The position numbers were made by a program, and so were the translations under genes. The notes under the pieces were generated by a model, which was given only the letters and a program-made list of their open reading frames with translations, ran no database searches and was not told where the DNA came from. Of a DNA stretch of 64,000 bases, positions 15,432 to 25,499 are shown piece after piece; positions within the stretch are counted from its first letter, which is position 1, and every line of letters begins with the position of its first letter. The DNA comes from Pseudomonas putida (GTDB taxonomy: Bacteria; Pseudomonadota; Gammaproteobacteria; Pseudomonadales; Pseudomonadaceae), in contig NZ_CP018846.1 of assembly GCF_002025705.1 (NCBI RefSeq), forward strand, positions 4,083,501-4,147,500. The letters run 5' to 3'.

Positions 15432-16775
15432 TCAAACCGACTTGCTGACCTCATCCTGCGCCTGAGCCTCGGCAACCGGCTCGGCCTTCTGATCATCCTC
15501 GGTATCTTCAGCCGCCACCGGCGCCTGCATCACCTCCTGCACGGTCTGCTCATCCACCCGCGGGTCGAGCGCTGCCGACAACGGCGAACCGGCAGCCGGC
15601 ATGGCCACGTGCCCCAGCGGCGCATCCTGCACCTGGTGCAACCCGGTAACCGCCTTCGGCCGGATCCGCCACACCAGCACCAGGGCGAAGAACGCGAAGA
15701 AGGCATAGAGCATCTGCGGCCCCAGCACCTTCATCAGCACGCCCGCCGCCAGCGGCCCGATACAGGCACCCACGCCATAAGTGACCAGCAGCATGGCGGT
15801 CAGTGACACCCGCCGCTCGCTCTCGACATGGTCATTGGAGAACGCCACCGCCAGCGGGTACAGGCAGAACTGCAGCAGCGAAATCACGAAGCCGATACCG
15901 AACAGCACCTCCAGCGGCACACTCGGCAGAAATGCCAGCGGCGCCGAAGCCAGTGCCAGGCCCACCGCAACGCTGCGGATCAGCACCGCCCGGTCATAGC
16001 GGTCAGACAACCAGCCCAGCGGCCATTGCACCAACAGCCCGGCAAAGATGCAGCACCCCATGAACAGACCGATCTGCTCGGTCGACATGCCCTGGCTGGA
16101 GGCGTACAGCGGCGCCAGGCCATAGAACGAACCCACGATCAAACCTGAACCCAGCACGGTACTCAGCGACTGCGGTACCCGCTTGATGAAGAACTTCGGC
16201 TCCATCGGTGCCGGGCGCAGCGGCGCCGGGTGGATGCGCCGGGTCATCGCCACTGGCACCAGGCACAGCGCAAAACACATGGCGACCAGCATGAGCAGCT
16301 CCGGGCCCAGCTGCGGGTGCACCACCAGGATCAGCTGGCCGAGCACCAGGCCAAGATAGGAAGCGATCATGTAGCCACTGAACACCGCACCGCGGTGCTT
16401 GGCCTCGGCCTGCTCGTTGAGCCAGCTCTCGATGACCATGTATTGGCACATCATGCCCAGGCCGACGATCATCCGCAGCCCGACCCACACCGGCAACCAA
16501 CTGGTCAGACCATGGCCCAGCACCGCTGCGCCGACAATACCGGCGCAAGTGGCGTAGGCACGGATATGCCCCACCCGGCCAATCAGCCGGTGGCCGACCT
16601 TACCGCCCACGGCCAGGCCGAAATAGTTGGCCGCCATCAACGCACCCACCCACAGGCTGTCGACATGATCGGCCGCCAGGCGCAGCGCCAGGTAGGTACT
16701 GAGCAGGCCGGAGCCGATCAGCATCATCAAGGCGGCGAAATACAGCGACTGAAAGGGCTTCCAGATGTTTCGCAT
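15432..16775 (-). CDS. MFS transporter, YcaD-like
   Basis: This 447-residue inner-membrane permease has ~12 hydrophobic segments between residues 10 and 385 in two six-helix halves. The second half opens near residue 205 (STVLGSGLIVGSFYGLAPLY), and the loop LGWLSDRYDRAVLIR is the MFS motif A repeat. The last ~60 residues are a polar, Ala/Glu-rich cytosolic tail (PVAAEDTEDDQKAEPVAEAQ). It resembles the YcaD group of the major facilitator superfamily. No substrate can be assigned. It is read towards flgZ and ends after the flgZ terminator. An AAGGGA Shine-Dalgarno supports the start. Confidence 0.85.
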   Translation of the reverse strand: MRNIWKPFQSLYFAALMMLIGSGLLSTYLALRLAADHVDSLWVGALMAANYFGLAVGGKVGHRLIGRVGHIRAYATCAGIVGAAVLGHGLTSWLPVWVGLRMIVGLGMMCQYMVIESWLNEQAEAKHRGAVFSGYMIASYLGLVLGQLILVVHPQLGPELLMLVAMCFALCLVPVAMTRRIHPAPLRPAPMEPKFFIKRVPQSLSTVLGSGLIVGSFYGLAPLYASSQGMSTEQIGLFMGCCIFAGLLVQWPLGWLSDRYDRAVLIRSVAVGLALASAPLAFLPSVPLEVLFGIGFVISLLQFCLYPLAVAFSNDHVESERRVSLTAMLLVTYGVGACIGPLAAGVLMKVLGPQMLYAFFAFFALVLVWRIRPKAVTGLHQVQDAPLGHVAMPAAGSPLSAALDPRVDEQTVQEVMQAPVAAEDTEDDQKAEPVAEAQAQDEVSKSV

Positions 16776-16902
16776 ACGTCCCTTCGAACTCCCTGGTCAG
16801 GTGGCGTTGGCCTGGCAAGCATAAAAGCAAAATGGCCACGGCGCAGTCCCCTACCAGATAAATAGCCTCACAGGGGCGCGTCCAGTGCCGATCGTGTCGT
16901 GA

Positions 16903-18246
16903 TCAGGCCTGTGCGGCCAGCACGCGCCGTTCCCACGGGGTGATCTCGTTGAAGAAGTCGGTCAGTTCCAGGGTCTTGCTGGCGATGTAGCCTTCAATGA
17001 ACTCACTGCCGAACAGTTCCCGGGCCAACGCGCTGCGTTTGAGGCGTTCGAGGGCCGCATGCAGGGTGCACGGCAGGCTCAGATGCTCCGGCACCTCGAA
17101 CTCACCCTGGATCGCCGGGGTGGGCTGCAGGCGCTGTTCGATGCCGTGCAGGCCCGCGGCCAGGCTGGCAGCGATGGCCAGGTAGGGGTTGGCATCGGCG
17201 CCCGGCAGGCGGTTTTCGACCCGCCGCGCCACCGGGGCACTGGCCGGAATGCGCAAGCCGGCAGCGCGGTTGTCCTCGGACCAGCAGGCATTGTTAGGCG
17301 AAGCGTACGGATGGCACAGCCGCTGGTAGGAGTTGACGTTGGGCGCGAACAGCGCAGTGAAGTCGGCCATGCACGCCTGCTGGCCGCCAATGAAGTGGTA
17401 GAAGGTATCGGTCGGCTGGCCCTGCTCGTCGCTGAACACGTTACGCCCGCTGGCGATCTCCACCAGGCTCTGGTGAATGTGCATGGAGCTGCCCGGGGTA
17501 TGCGCCAACGGCTTGGCCATGCACACCACGCTCAGGCCGTGCTTGAGCGCCACTTCCTTGAGCAGGTGCTTGAACAGGAAGGTCTGGTCGGCCAGCAGCA
17601 GCGGATCACCGTGTAACAGATTGATCTCGAACTGGCTGACGCCCATTTCGTGCATGAAGGTGTCGCGTGGCAGACCCAGGGCCGCCATGCACTGGTAGAC
17701 CTCCTGGAAGAACGGGCGCAGGCCGTTGTTGGAGCTGACGCTGAACGCCGAATGGCCAAGCTCGCGGCGGCCATCCTTGCCAACGGGTGGCAGGAAAGGT
17801 TGCTGGGGGTCAGTGTTGGGGGCAAAGACGAAGAACTCCAGTTCAGTCGCCACCACCGGCGCCAGGCCCAGGGCAGCGTAACGAGCGATCACAGCCTTGA
17901 GCTGCCCTCGCGTGGACAGCCCCGATGGCCGGCCATCGAGCTCGTTGGCGTCACAGATAGCCAGCGCCAGGCCCTCCTCGCTCCACGGCAAGCGGTGGAT
18001 CTGCGCAGGCTCCGCGACCAGCGCCAGGTCACCGTCATCGCTGCCGTAGAAACGCGCCGGCGGGTAGCCGCCCATGATGCATTGCAACAGTACCCCCCGG
18101 GCCATCTGCAGGCGGCGGCCTTCGAGGAAGCCCTCGGCGGTCATCACCTTGCCGCGCGGGACGCCGTTGAGGTCGGGGGTGACGCATTCGATCTGGTCGA
18201 TGCCCTGGAGGAGCTCGGCAGGCGAGCGATGGGCGGCGGTGGTCAT
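16903..18246 (-). CDS. Glutamine-synthetase-family ligase (gamma-glutamylpolyamine synthetase-like)
   Basis: The 447-residue product is a type I glutamine synthetase fold protein of the PuuA/GlnA-like group, which ligates glutamate to amines such as putrescine. The N-terminal beta-grasp domain starts QGIDQIECVTPDLNGVPRGK. The catalytic domain shows the metal-binding E-x-E pair (VVATELEFFVFAP), HEMGVSQFEIN, the ATP-loop motif PGSSMHIHQSL and the arginine motif RVENRLPGADANPYLA. The start at 18246 follows AAGGACA at proper distance. The frame open 22 codons further upstream adds nothing conserved. Polyamine or other amine catabolism is inferred from family only. Divergent from the gene at 18454. 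Confidence 0.85.
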   Translation of the reverse strand: MTTAAHRSPAELLQGIDQIECVTPDLNGVPRGKVMTAEGFLEGRRLQMARGVLLQCIMGGYPPARFYGSDDGDLALVAEPAQIHRLPWSEEGLALAICDANELDGRPSGLSTRGQLKAVIARYAALGLAPVVATELEFFVFAPNTDPQQPFLPPVGKDGRRELGHSAFSVSSNNGLRPFFQEVYQCMAALGLPRDTFMHEMGVSQFEINLLHGDPLLLADQTFLFKHLLKEVALKHGLSVVCMAKPLAHTPGSSMHIHQSLVEIASGRNVFSDEQGQPTDTFYHFIGGQQACMADFTALFAPNVNSYQRLCHPYASPNNACWSEDNRAAGLRIPASAPVARRVENRLPGADANPYLAIAASLAAGLHGIEQRLQPTPAIQGEFEVPEHLSLPCTLHAALERLKRSALARELFGSEFIEGYIASKTLELTDFFNEITPWERRVLAAQA

Positions 18247-18453
18247 GACGCTTGTCCTTGTTGTTATAGGCTGACAACAACATAGGCTTGGGGTGTTTAA
18301 AATATCAAGCACCCCTTATACCCATAACGGCAGGCCCTGAGCGCATACGCGGGCATCGCTTGAAAGCCTTCCAGGCTCCCACCGAGGGTGAGCGGAGTTT
18401 TACTGTGGCCGCCCGCACGTCATTTGCGTGCGCTCACATCACCTGGAGCTTCC

Positions 18454-19020
18454 ATGATTCACGCCAATTTCACTGCCGAATTGCACTGCCAATATGGCCA
18501 GGCTGTCATTGCAGACACTAGTTTTTCAGATCACCCATTCACCAGTCTTGACGAGGATGGATGGCTGATTACAGAGGGCGCCCGCGATCACTGGGCGACA
18601 GCAGATAAGTTCAAACGTGTCGCATTCGATTTCCACTTCATCAAGCAAGCGGGTAAACATACGTTCTACGTCATTACGTGTTCGCAGCACTGGGATTACG
18701 CTGGGGCACGGCTCGAACAAAACACTAACGGGTGGTTGGGACTGTATGGAACACATGTAGCTGGGCGAGTTCTTGACGCCCTCAACCCCGTGAACCTTGT
18801 CAGGAGTCAGGACTACTGGAAGATCGAGACGCTCGAACCTTGGGACGGGGATGTGGCGAGTGTCGAATCTGTTCCGTTCTATCTGCGCGACAAAAATGGC
18901 CACCGGGTTGCACAAACCGCACCCAGTGGGCCCAATCTTTCTTTCCTGCACTTCATGAATGCCAGCGCGCTTGAGGGGGAAATCCTCGTGTTCAAGCTGC
19001 GCAATCTTCAGCTTGACTGA
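18454..19020 (+). CDS. Hypothetical protein, low-GC insertion gene
   Basis: This 188-residue protein is not recognised. The ATG at 18454 follows a GGAG Shine-Dalgarno. The product is rich in aromatic residues and has alternating beta-like segments (FKRVAFDFHFIKQAGKHTFY, YWKIETLEPW, GEILVFKLRNLQLD), suggesting an all-beta, possibly jelly-roll or lectin-like fold. It has no signal peptide or membrane segment. Base composition is clearly more AT-rich than the flanking ligase and bkd genes, and codon use is less biased. It stands alone between a leftward ligase and the leftward bkdR, which suggests strain-specific insertion. Confidence 0.7.
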   Translation: MIHANFTAELHCQYGQAVIADTSFSDHPFTSLDEDGWLITEGARDHWATADKFKRVAFDFHFIKQAGKHTFYVITCSQHWDYAGARLEQNTNGWLGLYGTHVAGRVLDALNPVNLVRSQDYWKIETLEPWDGDVASVESVPFYLRDKNGHRVAQTAPSGPNLSFLHFMNASALEGEILVFKLRNLQLD

Positions 19021-19062
19021 ATGTAGGCACCGCTCCTTTGCCGACGATTTCGCTTGACGCGT

Positions 19063-19548
19063 CTACTCGCGCAGGGTGATGCCGTTCGCCGGCAAAGGCA
19101 ATGCCGTCTTGTAGCGCACTTGCTTGAGGGCAAAACTCGAACGGATATTCGCCACCCCCGGCAGCCGTGTCAGGTAATCGAGAAACCGCTCCAGCGCCTG
19201 AATGCTCGGCAACAGCACTCGCAACAGGTAATCCGGGTCACCGGTCATCAGGTAGCACTCCATCACCTCGGGCCGTTCGGCGATCTCTTCCTCGAAGCGG
19301 TGCAGTGCCTGCTCGACCTGCTTTTCCAGGCTGACATGGATGAACACATTCACATCCAGCCCCAGCACTTCCGGCGACAACAAGGTCACCTGCTGGCGGA
19401 TCACCCCCAACTCTTCCATCGCTTTGACCCGGTTGAAACAGGGCGTCGGCGACAGGTTCACCGACCTCGCCAATTCGGCATTGGTGATGCGGGCGTTGTC
19501 CTGAAGGCTGTTGAGAATGCCGATATCGGTACGATCGAGCTTGCGCAT
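19063..19548 (-). CDS. bkdR: Lrp/AsnC-family activator BkdR
   Basis: BkdR is the Lrp-type activator of the branched-chain keto-acid dehydrogenase operon. It senses branched-chain amino acids. The 161-residue product has an N-terminal winged helix-turn-helix (LDRTDIGILNSLQDNARITN, then LSPTPCFNRVKAMEELGVI) and a C-terminal RAM effector domain (VFIHVSLEKQVEQALHRFEE, ECYLMTGDPDYLLRVLLP). It is divergent from bkdA1 with ~197 bases between the starts. That gap is unusually AT-rich (TTTTTTGTGTTTATCCGGAA), as expected for an Lrp-type operator region. Confidence 0.93.
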   Translation of the reverse strand: MRKLDRTDIGILNSLQDNARITNAELARSVNLSPTPCFNRVKAMEELGVIRQQVTLLSPEVLGLDVNVFIHVSLEKQVEQALHRFEEEIAERPEVMECYLMTGDPDYLLRVLLPSIQALERFLDYLTRLPGVANIRSSFALKQVRYKTALPLPANGITLRE

Positions 19549-19745
19549 GAGACAAATTCACCGGTTTTTTGTGTTTATCCGGAATGTTTATCTCCCCCGT
19601 CAGACAAAGGCAATCAACTTGAGAGAAAAATTCTCCTGCCCTCCCACTAAGATGTAAAAGACGCTGACCTACCAGTCACAAGCCGGTACTCAGCGGCGGC
19701 CGCTTCAGAGCTCACAAAAACAACATCCGAGCGAGCGTAAAAAGC

Positions 19746-20978
19746 ATGAACGAGTACGCCCCCCTGCGTTTGCATGTGCCCGAGCCCACCGGCCGGCCAG
19801 GCTGCCAGACCGATTTCTCCTACCTGCGCCTGAACGACGCAGGTAAAGTCCGTAAACCCCCGATCGATGTCGATGCTGCCGACACCGCCGACCTGTCCTA
19901 CAGCCTGGTCCGCGTGCTCGACGAGCAAGGCAATGCCCAAGGCCCATGGGCCGAGGACATCGACCCGCAGATCCTCCGCCAAGGCATGCGCGCGATGCTC
20001 AAGACGCGCATCTTCGACAGCCGCATGGTGGTTGCCCAGCGCCAGAAGAAGATGTCCTTCTACATGCAGAGCCTGGGCGAGGAAGCCATCGGCAGCGCCC
20101 AGGCGCTGGCGCTCAACCGCAGCGACATGTGCTTCCCCACCTACCGCCAGCAGAGCATCCTCATGGCCCGCGACGTGTCGCTGGTGGAGATGATCTGCCA
20201 GCTGCTGTCCAACGAACGCGACCCGCTCAAGGGCCGCCAGTTGCCGATCATGTACTCGGTGCGCGAAGCCGGCTTCTTCACCATCAGCGGCAACCTGGCG
20301 ACCCAGTTCGTGCAGGCAGTTGGCTGGGCCATGGCCTCGGCGATCAAGGGCGATACCAAGATCGCCTCGGCCTGGATCGGTGACGGCGCCACTGCCGAGT
20401 CGGACTTCCATACCGCCCTCACCTTCGCCCACGTCTACCGCGCCCCGGTGATCCTCAACGTGGTCAACAACCAGTGGGCGATCTCCACCTTCCAGGCCAT
20501 CGCCGGTGGCGAGCAAACGACGTTCGCCGGCCGTGGCGTGGGTTGTGGCATCGCCTCGCTGCGGGTCGACGGCAACGACTTCGTCGCCGTGTACGCCGCC
20601 TCGCGCTGGGCCGCCGAACGTGCCCGCCGCGGCCTGGGCCCATCGCTGATCGAGTGGGTGACCTACCGTGCCGGCCCGCATTCGACCTCGGATGACCCGT
20701 CCAAATATCGCCCGGCCGATGACTGGAGCCACTTCCCGCTGGGCGACCCGATCGCCCGCCTGAAGCAGCACCTGATCAAGATCGAACACTGGTCCGAGGA
20801 AGAACACCAGGCCACTACCGCCGAGTTCGAAGCCGCGGTCATCGCCGCGCAGAAGGAGGCGGAACAGTACGGCACCCTGGCCAACGGCCACATCCCGAGC
20901 GCGGCTTCGATGTTCGAGGACGTGTACAAGGAAATGCCTGACCACCTGCGCCGTCAGCGCCAGGAACTGGGGGTCTGA
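19746..20978 (+). CDS. bkdA1: 2-oxoisovalerate dehydrogenase E1 alpha subunit (BkdA1)
   Basis: This is the alpha subunit of the thiamine-dependent E1 of the branched-chain keto-acid dehydrogenase complex, which decarboxylates keto acids derived from Val, Leu and Ile. It has 410 residues. The thiamine pyrophosphate motif runs from GDG at 212-214 to NN at 241-242, and the phosphorylation-loop-like segment YRAGPHSTSDDPSKYR is present. The N-terminus MNEYAPLRLHVPEPTGRPGC fits my memory of the P. putida protein closely. The gene reads into bkdA2 with a one-base gap. Confidence 0.97.
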   Translation: MNEYAPLRLHVPEPTGRPGCQTDFSYLRLNDAGKVRKPPIDVDAADTADLSYSLVRVLDEQGNAQGPWAEDIDPQILRQGMRAMLKTRIFDSRMVVAQRQKKMSFYMQSLGEEAIGSAQALALNRSDMCFPTYRQQSILMARDVSLVEMICQLLSNERDPLKGRQLPIMYSVREAGFFTISGNLATQFVQAVGWAMASAIKGDTKIASAWIGDGATAESDFHTALTFAHVYRAPVILNVVNNQWAISTFQAIAGGEQTTFAGRGVGCGIASLRVDGNDFVAVYAASRWAAERARRGLGPSLIEWVTYRAGPHSTSDDPSKYRPADDWSHFPLGDPIARLKQHLIKIEHWSEEEHQATTAEFEAAVIAAQKEAEQYGTLANGHIPSAASMFEDVYKEMPDHLRRQRQELGV

Positions 20979-20979
20979 G

Positions 20980-22038
20980 ATGAACGATCACAACAACAGC
21001 ATCAACCCGGAAACCGCCATGGCCACCAGCACACTGACCATGATCCAGGCCCTGCGCTCGGCCATGGATGTCATGCTCGAGCGCGACGACAATGTGGTGA
21101 TCTACGGCCAGGACGTCGGCTACTTCGGCGGCGTGTTCCGTTGCACCGAAGGCCTGCAGGCCAAGTACGGCAAGTCGCGGGTGTTCGACGCCCCGATCTC
21201 GGAAAGCGGCATCGTCGGCACCGCCGTGGGCATGGGCGCCTACGGCCTGCGCCCGGTGGTGGAAATCCAGTTCGCCGACTACTTCTACCCGGCCTCCGAC
21301 CAGATCGTTTCGGAAATGGCCCGCCTGCGCTATCGCTCTGCCGGCGAGTTCATCGCCCCGCTGACCCTGCGCATGCCCTGCGGCGGCGGCATCTACGGCG
21401 GCCAGACCCACAGCCAGAGCCCGGAAGCGATGTTCACCCAGGTCTGCGGCCTGCGCACGGTCATGCCGTCCAACCCGTATGACGCCAAGGGCCTGTTGAT
21501 CGCCTCGATCGAGTGCGACGACCCGGTGATCTTCCTTGAGCCCAAGCGCCTGTACAACGGCCCGTTCGACGGCCACCACGACCGCCCTGTCACGCCTTGG
21601 TCGAAACACCCGCAAAGCGCCGTGCCGGACGGCTACTACACCGTGCCGCTGGACAAGGCGGCGATCACTCGCCCTGGCAACGATGTCACCGTGCTGACCT
21701 ACGGCACCACGGTCTACGTGGCCCAGGTGGCCGCCGAGGAGACCGGCGTCGACGCCGAAGTCATCGACCTGCGCAGCCTCTGGCCGCTGGACCTGGAGAC
21801 CATCGTCGAGTCGGTGAAGAAGACCGGCCGCTGCGTGGTCGTGCATGAAGCCACCCGCACCTGCGGCTTCGGCGCCGAACTGGTGTCGCTGGTGCAGGAG
21901 CACTGCTTCCATCACCTCGAAGCACCGATCGAGCGCGTCACCGGCTGGGACACCCCCTACCCCCACGCACAGGAATGGGCTTATTTCCCAGGCCCTTCGC
22001 GGGTAGGCGCGGCATTGAAACGGGTCATGGAGGTCTGA
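20980..22038 (+). CDS. bkdA2: 2-oxoisovalerate dehydrogenase E1 beta subunit (BkdA2)
   Basis: This is the partner of BkdA1. Together they form the heterotetrameric E1 that transfers the acyl group to the E2 lipoyl arm. The 352-residue product has the transketolase pyrimidine-binding domain (DVMLERDDNVVIYGQDVGYF, APISESGIVGTAVGMGAYGL) and the transketolase C-terminal domain (VIDLRSLWPLDLETIVESVK). The start at 20980 begins one base after the bkdA1 stop. An internal ATG at residue 14 (MATSTLTMIQ) is an alternative. The stop directly abuts the bkdB ATG. Confidence 0.97.
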   Translation: MNDHNNSINPETAMATSTLTMIQALRSAMDVMLERDDNVVIYGQDVGYFGGVFRCTEGLQAKYGKSRVFDAPISESGIVGTAVGMGAYGLRPVVEIQFADYFYPASDQIVSEMARLRYRSAGEFIAPLTLRMPCGGGIYGGQTHSQSPEAMFTQVCGLRTVMPSNPYDAKGLLIASIECDDPVIFLEPKRLYNGPFDGHHDRPVTPWSKHPQSAVPDGYYTVPLDKAAITRPGNDVTVLTYGTTVYVAQVAAEETGVDAEVIDLRSLWPLDLETIVESVKKTGRCVVVHEATRTCGFGAELVSLVQEHCFHHLEAPIERVTGWDTPYPHAQEWAYFPGPSRVGAALKRVMEV

Positions 22039-23316
22039 ATGGGCACGCACGTCATCAAGATGCCGGACATTGGCGAAGGCATCGCGCAGGTCGAGTTGGT
22101 GGAATGGTTCGTCAAGGTCGGCGACGTGATCGCCGAGGACCAGGTGGTGGCCGATGTCATGACCGACAAGGCCACCGTGGAAATCCCTTCGCCGGTCAGC
22201 GGCAAGGTGCTGGCCCTGGGTGGCCAGCCTGGTGAAGTGATGGCGGTCGGCAGCGAGCTGATCCGCATCGAAGTGGAAGGCAGCGGCAACCATGTGGATG
22301 TGCCACAGGCCAAACCTGTGGAAGCGCACAGCGCGCCCGTTGCACCCGCGGCGCCCAAGCCAGAAGCGAAAGCGCCACAGCCGGTGACGTACCAGGCACC
22401 CGAGCATCACGTCGAAGCGCCGATCGTGCCGCGCCAGCCGGGCGACAAGCCGCTGGCCTCGCCGGCGGTGCGCAAGCGCGCCCTGGATGCCGGCATCGAG
22501 CTGCGTTACGTGCATGGCAGCGGCCCGGCCGGGCGCATCCTGCACGAAGACCTCGACGCCTTCATGAGCAAACCGCACAGCGCTGCCGGCCAGGCGCCGA
22601 ATGGCTATGCCAAGCGCACCGACAGCGAGCAGGTGCCGGTGATCGGCCTGCGCCGCAAGATCGCCCAGCGCATGCAGGACGCCAAGCGCCGGGTCGCGCA
22701 CTTCAGCTACGTGGAAGAGATCGACGTCACCGCCGTGGAGGCCCTGCGCCAGCAGCTCAACGCCAAGCACGGCAACACGCGTGGCAAGCTGACCCTGCTG
22801 CCATTCCTGGTCCGCGCCCTGGTCGTGGCCCTGCGTGACTTCCCCCAGATCAACGCCACCTACGACGACGAAGCCCAGGTCATCACCCGCCACGGTGCGG
22901 TGCATGTGGGCATCGCCACTCAGGGCGACAACGGCCTGATGGTACCGGTACTGCGCCATGCCGAAGCCGCCAGCCTATGGGCCAACGCCGGCGAGATCTC
23001 GCGCCTGGCCAACGCCGCACGCAGCAACAAGGCCAGCCGTGAAGAGCTGAGCGGCTCGACCATCACCCTGACCAGCCTCGGCGCCTTGGGCGGCATCGTC
23101 AGCACCCCGGTGGTCAACACCCCGGAAGTGGCGATCGTCGGCGTCAACCGCATCGTTGAGCGGCCGGTGGTGATCGACGGCCAGATCGTCGTGCGCAAGA
23201 TGATGAACCTGTCCAGCTCGTTCGACCACCGAGTGGTCGATGGCATGGATGCCGCGCAGTTCATCCAGGCCGTGCGCGGCCTGCTCGAACAACCTGCTTG
23301 TCTGTTCCTGGAGTGA
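22039..23316 (+). CDS. bkdB: Dihydrolipoyl acyltransferase E2 of the branched-chain complex (BkdB)
   Basis: BkdB is the E2 core, which moves the branched acyl group from its lipoyl arm to CoA. The 425-residue protein has one lipoyl domain (lysine 44 in DVMTDKATVEI), a Pro/Ala-rich hinge, an E3/E1-binding domain near 137-175 (ASPAVRKRALDAGIELRYVH), and a C-terminal acyltransferase domain with the catalytic DHRVVDG motif (His 397, Asp 401). It begins immediately after the bkdA2 stop. Confidence 0.97.
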   Translation: MGTHVIKMPDIGEGIAQVELVEWFVKVGDVIAEDQVVADVMTDKATVEIPSPVSGKVLALGGQPGEVMAVGSELIRIEVEGSGNHVDVPQAKPVEAHSAPVAPAAPKPEAKAPQPVTYQAPEHHVEAPIVPRQPGDKPLASPAVRKRALDAGIELRYVHGSGPAGRILHEDLDAFMSKPHSAAGQAPNGYAKRTDSEQVPVIGLRRKIAQRMQDAKRRVAHFSYVEEIDVTAVEALRQQLNAKHGNTRGKLTLLPFLVRALVVALRDFPQINATYDDEAQVITRHGAVHVGIATQGDNGLMVPVLRHAEAASLWANAGEISRLANAARSNKASREELSGSTITLTSLGALGGIVSTPVVNTPEVAIVGVNRIVERPVVIDGQIVVRKMMNLSSSFDHRVVDGMDAAQFIQAVRGLLEQPACLFLE

Positions 23317-23318
23317 GC

Positions 23319-24698
<1,380 letters not shown>

Positions 24699-24722
24699 CA
24701 CTGAAGCGGCCGAGGCCGATTT

Positions 24723-24757
24723 GACCCGCTGCGCCCCAGGCGCCGCGGGTCTTTTTT
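24723..24757 (+). terminator. Rho-independent terminator of the bkd operon
   Basis: GACCCGC (24723-24729) pairs with GCGGGTC (24745-24751), with an inner GCGCC/GGCGC helper stem, followed by six Ts. It lies 25 bases after lpdV and marks the end of the bkd operon. The accessory block begins directly beyond it. Confidence 0.85.
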
Positions 24758-24776
24758 CGTCGGTCGCGAGTGTGCG

Positions 24777-25499
24777 TCAGACGCGGAAGTAGCCCACCGA
24801 CGAATCGAATGGCAGGCGCTTGAGCTCGATCTTGTTCAGGTCCAGTACGTCACGCAGCGCCTGGGTCTCGCCCGGGAAGTTGCGGTAGGCCACTTCGTCC
24901 AGCACCACGATCGCACCCTTGGGCATGTACGGCAGGAAGGTTTCCAGCGCCACCTTGGTCGATTTGTACAGGTCGGTGTCGAGAATCAGCATCGCCACTA
25001 CCAGGTCCGGGCGGGTCTTGACGAAGGCTGGCACGGTTTCCAGGATGTCGCCCTTGACGATCTCGCAGCGCGGGATGCGGTTGACCGGACGGATCAGGTC
25101 GTTGGCATCGATCATGTCCTGGATCAGCGTCTCGTCGGTGTCGGAGAACATGCTTTCGTTGATGTCGGCCGGGTCCTGCTCGGCATCGATGCTGGCGAAG
25201 CCGCCGAAGGTATCGAAACCAATGATCGAACGGTTGATCGCATAGGGCTCAAGGATCATCGACAGCTGCATGTACAGCATCAACGAGTTGCCTTTGTACA
25301 CACCGCACTCGACGATGGCGCCCGGAATGTCCTGGACCATCTTGAACAGCTCGATGCGCGACAGCGCAGCGGTCACGGCGATACGGTTGGCGAACAGGAA
25401 CGGCGCATCAGCCACGTATTGGGCATCGACACGGCTCAGCACGCTGGCGCGCTTTTCGTTGTACTCGACCTCGGCAGCAGTCAGGCGACGTTTGGTCAT
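24777..25499 (-). CDS. TylF/MycF-like S-adenosylmethionine methyltransferase
   Basis: The 240-residue product resembles the TylF (macrocin O-methyltransferase) family, metal-dependent enzymes that O-methylate sugars. It shows the SAM loop ECGVYKGNS (residues 64-72), FDTFGGF (95-101), the acidic pair in ILDTDLYKST (D174, D176) and a further acid in VVLDEVAYRNFPGE (D201), consistent with a Mg2+ site. Its ATG overlaps the stop of the oxygenase upstream by four bases (ATGA), so the two are translationally coupled. It is the last gene of the leftward three-gene unit. The sugar acceptor is unknown. Confidence 0.8.
   Translation of the reverse strand: MTKRRLTAAEVEYNEKRASVLSRVDAQYVADAPFLFANRIAVTAALSRIELFKMVQDIPGAIVECGVYKGNSLMLYMQLSMILEPYAINRSIIGFDTFGGFASIDAEQDPADINESMFSDTDETLIQDMIDANDLIRPVNRIPRCEIVKGDILETVPAFVKTRPDLVVAMLILDTDLYKSTKVALETFLPYMPKGAIVVLDEVAYRNFPGETQALRDVLDLNKIELKRLPFDSSVGYFRV

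Noticed and set aside
20839..22959. 706-codon open frame on the minus strand opposite bkdA1, bkdA2 and bkdB
   Set aside because: It is a shadow of the bkd genes, which have full motif support on the plus strand; it has no conserved feature of its own.
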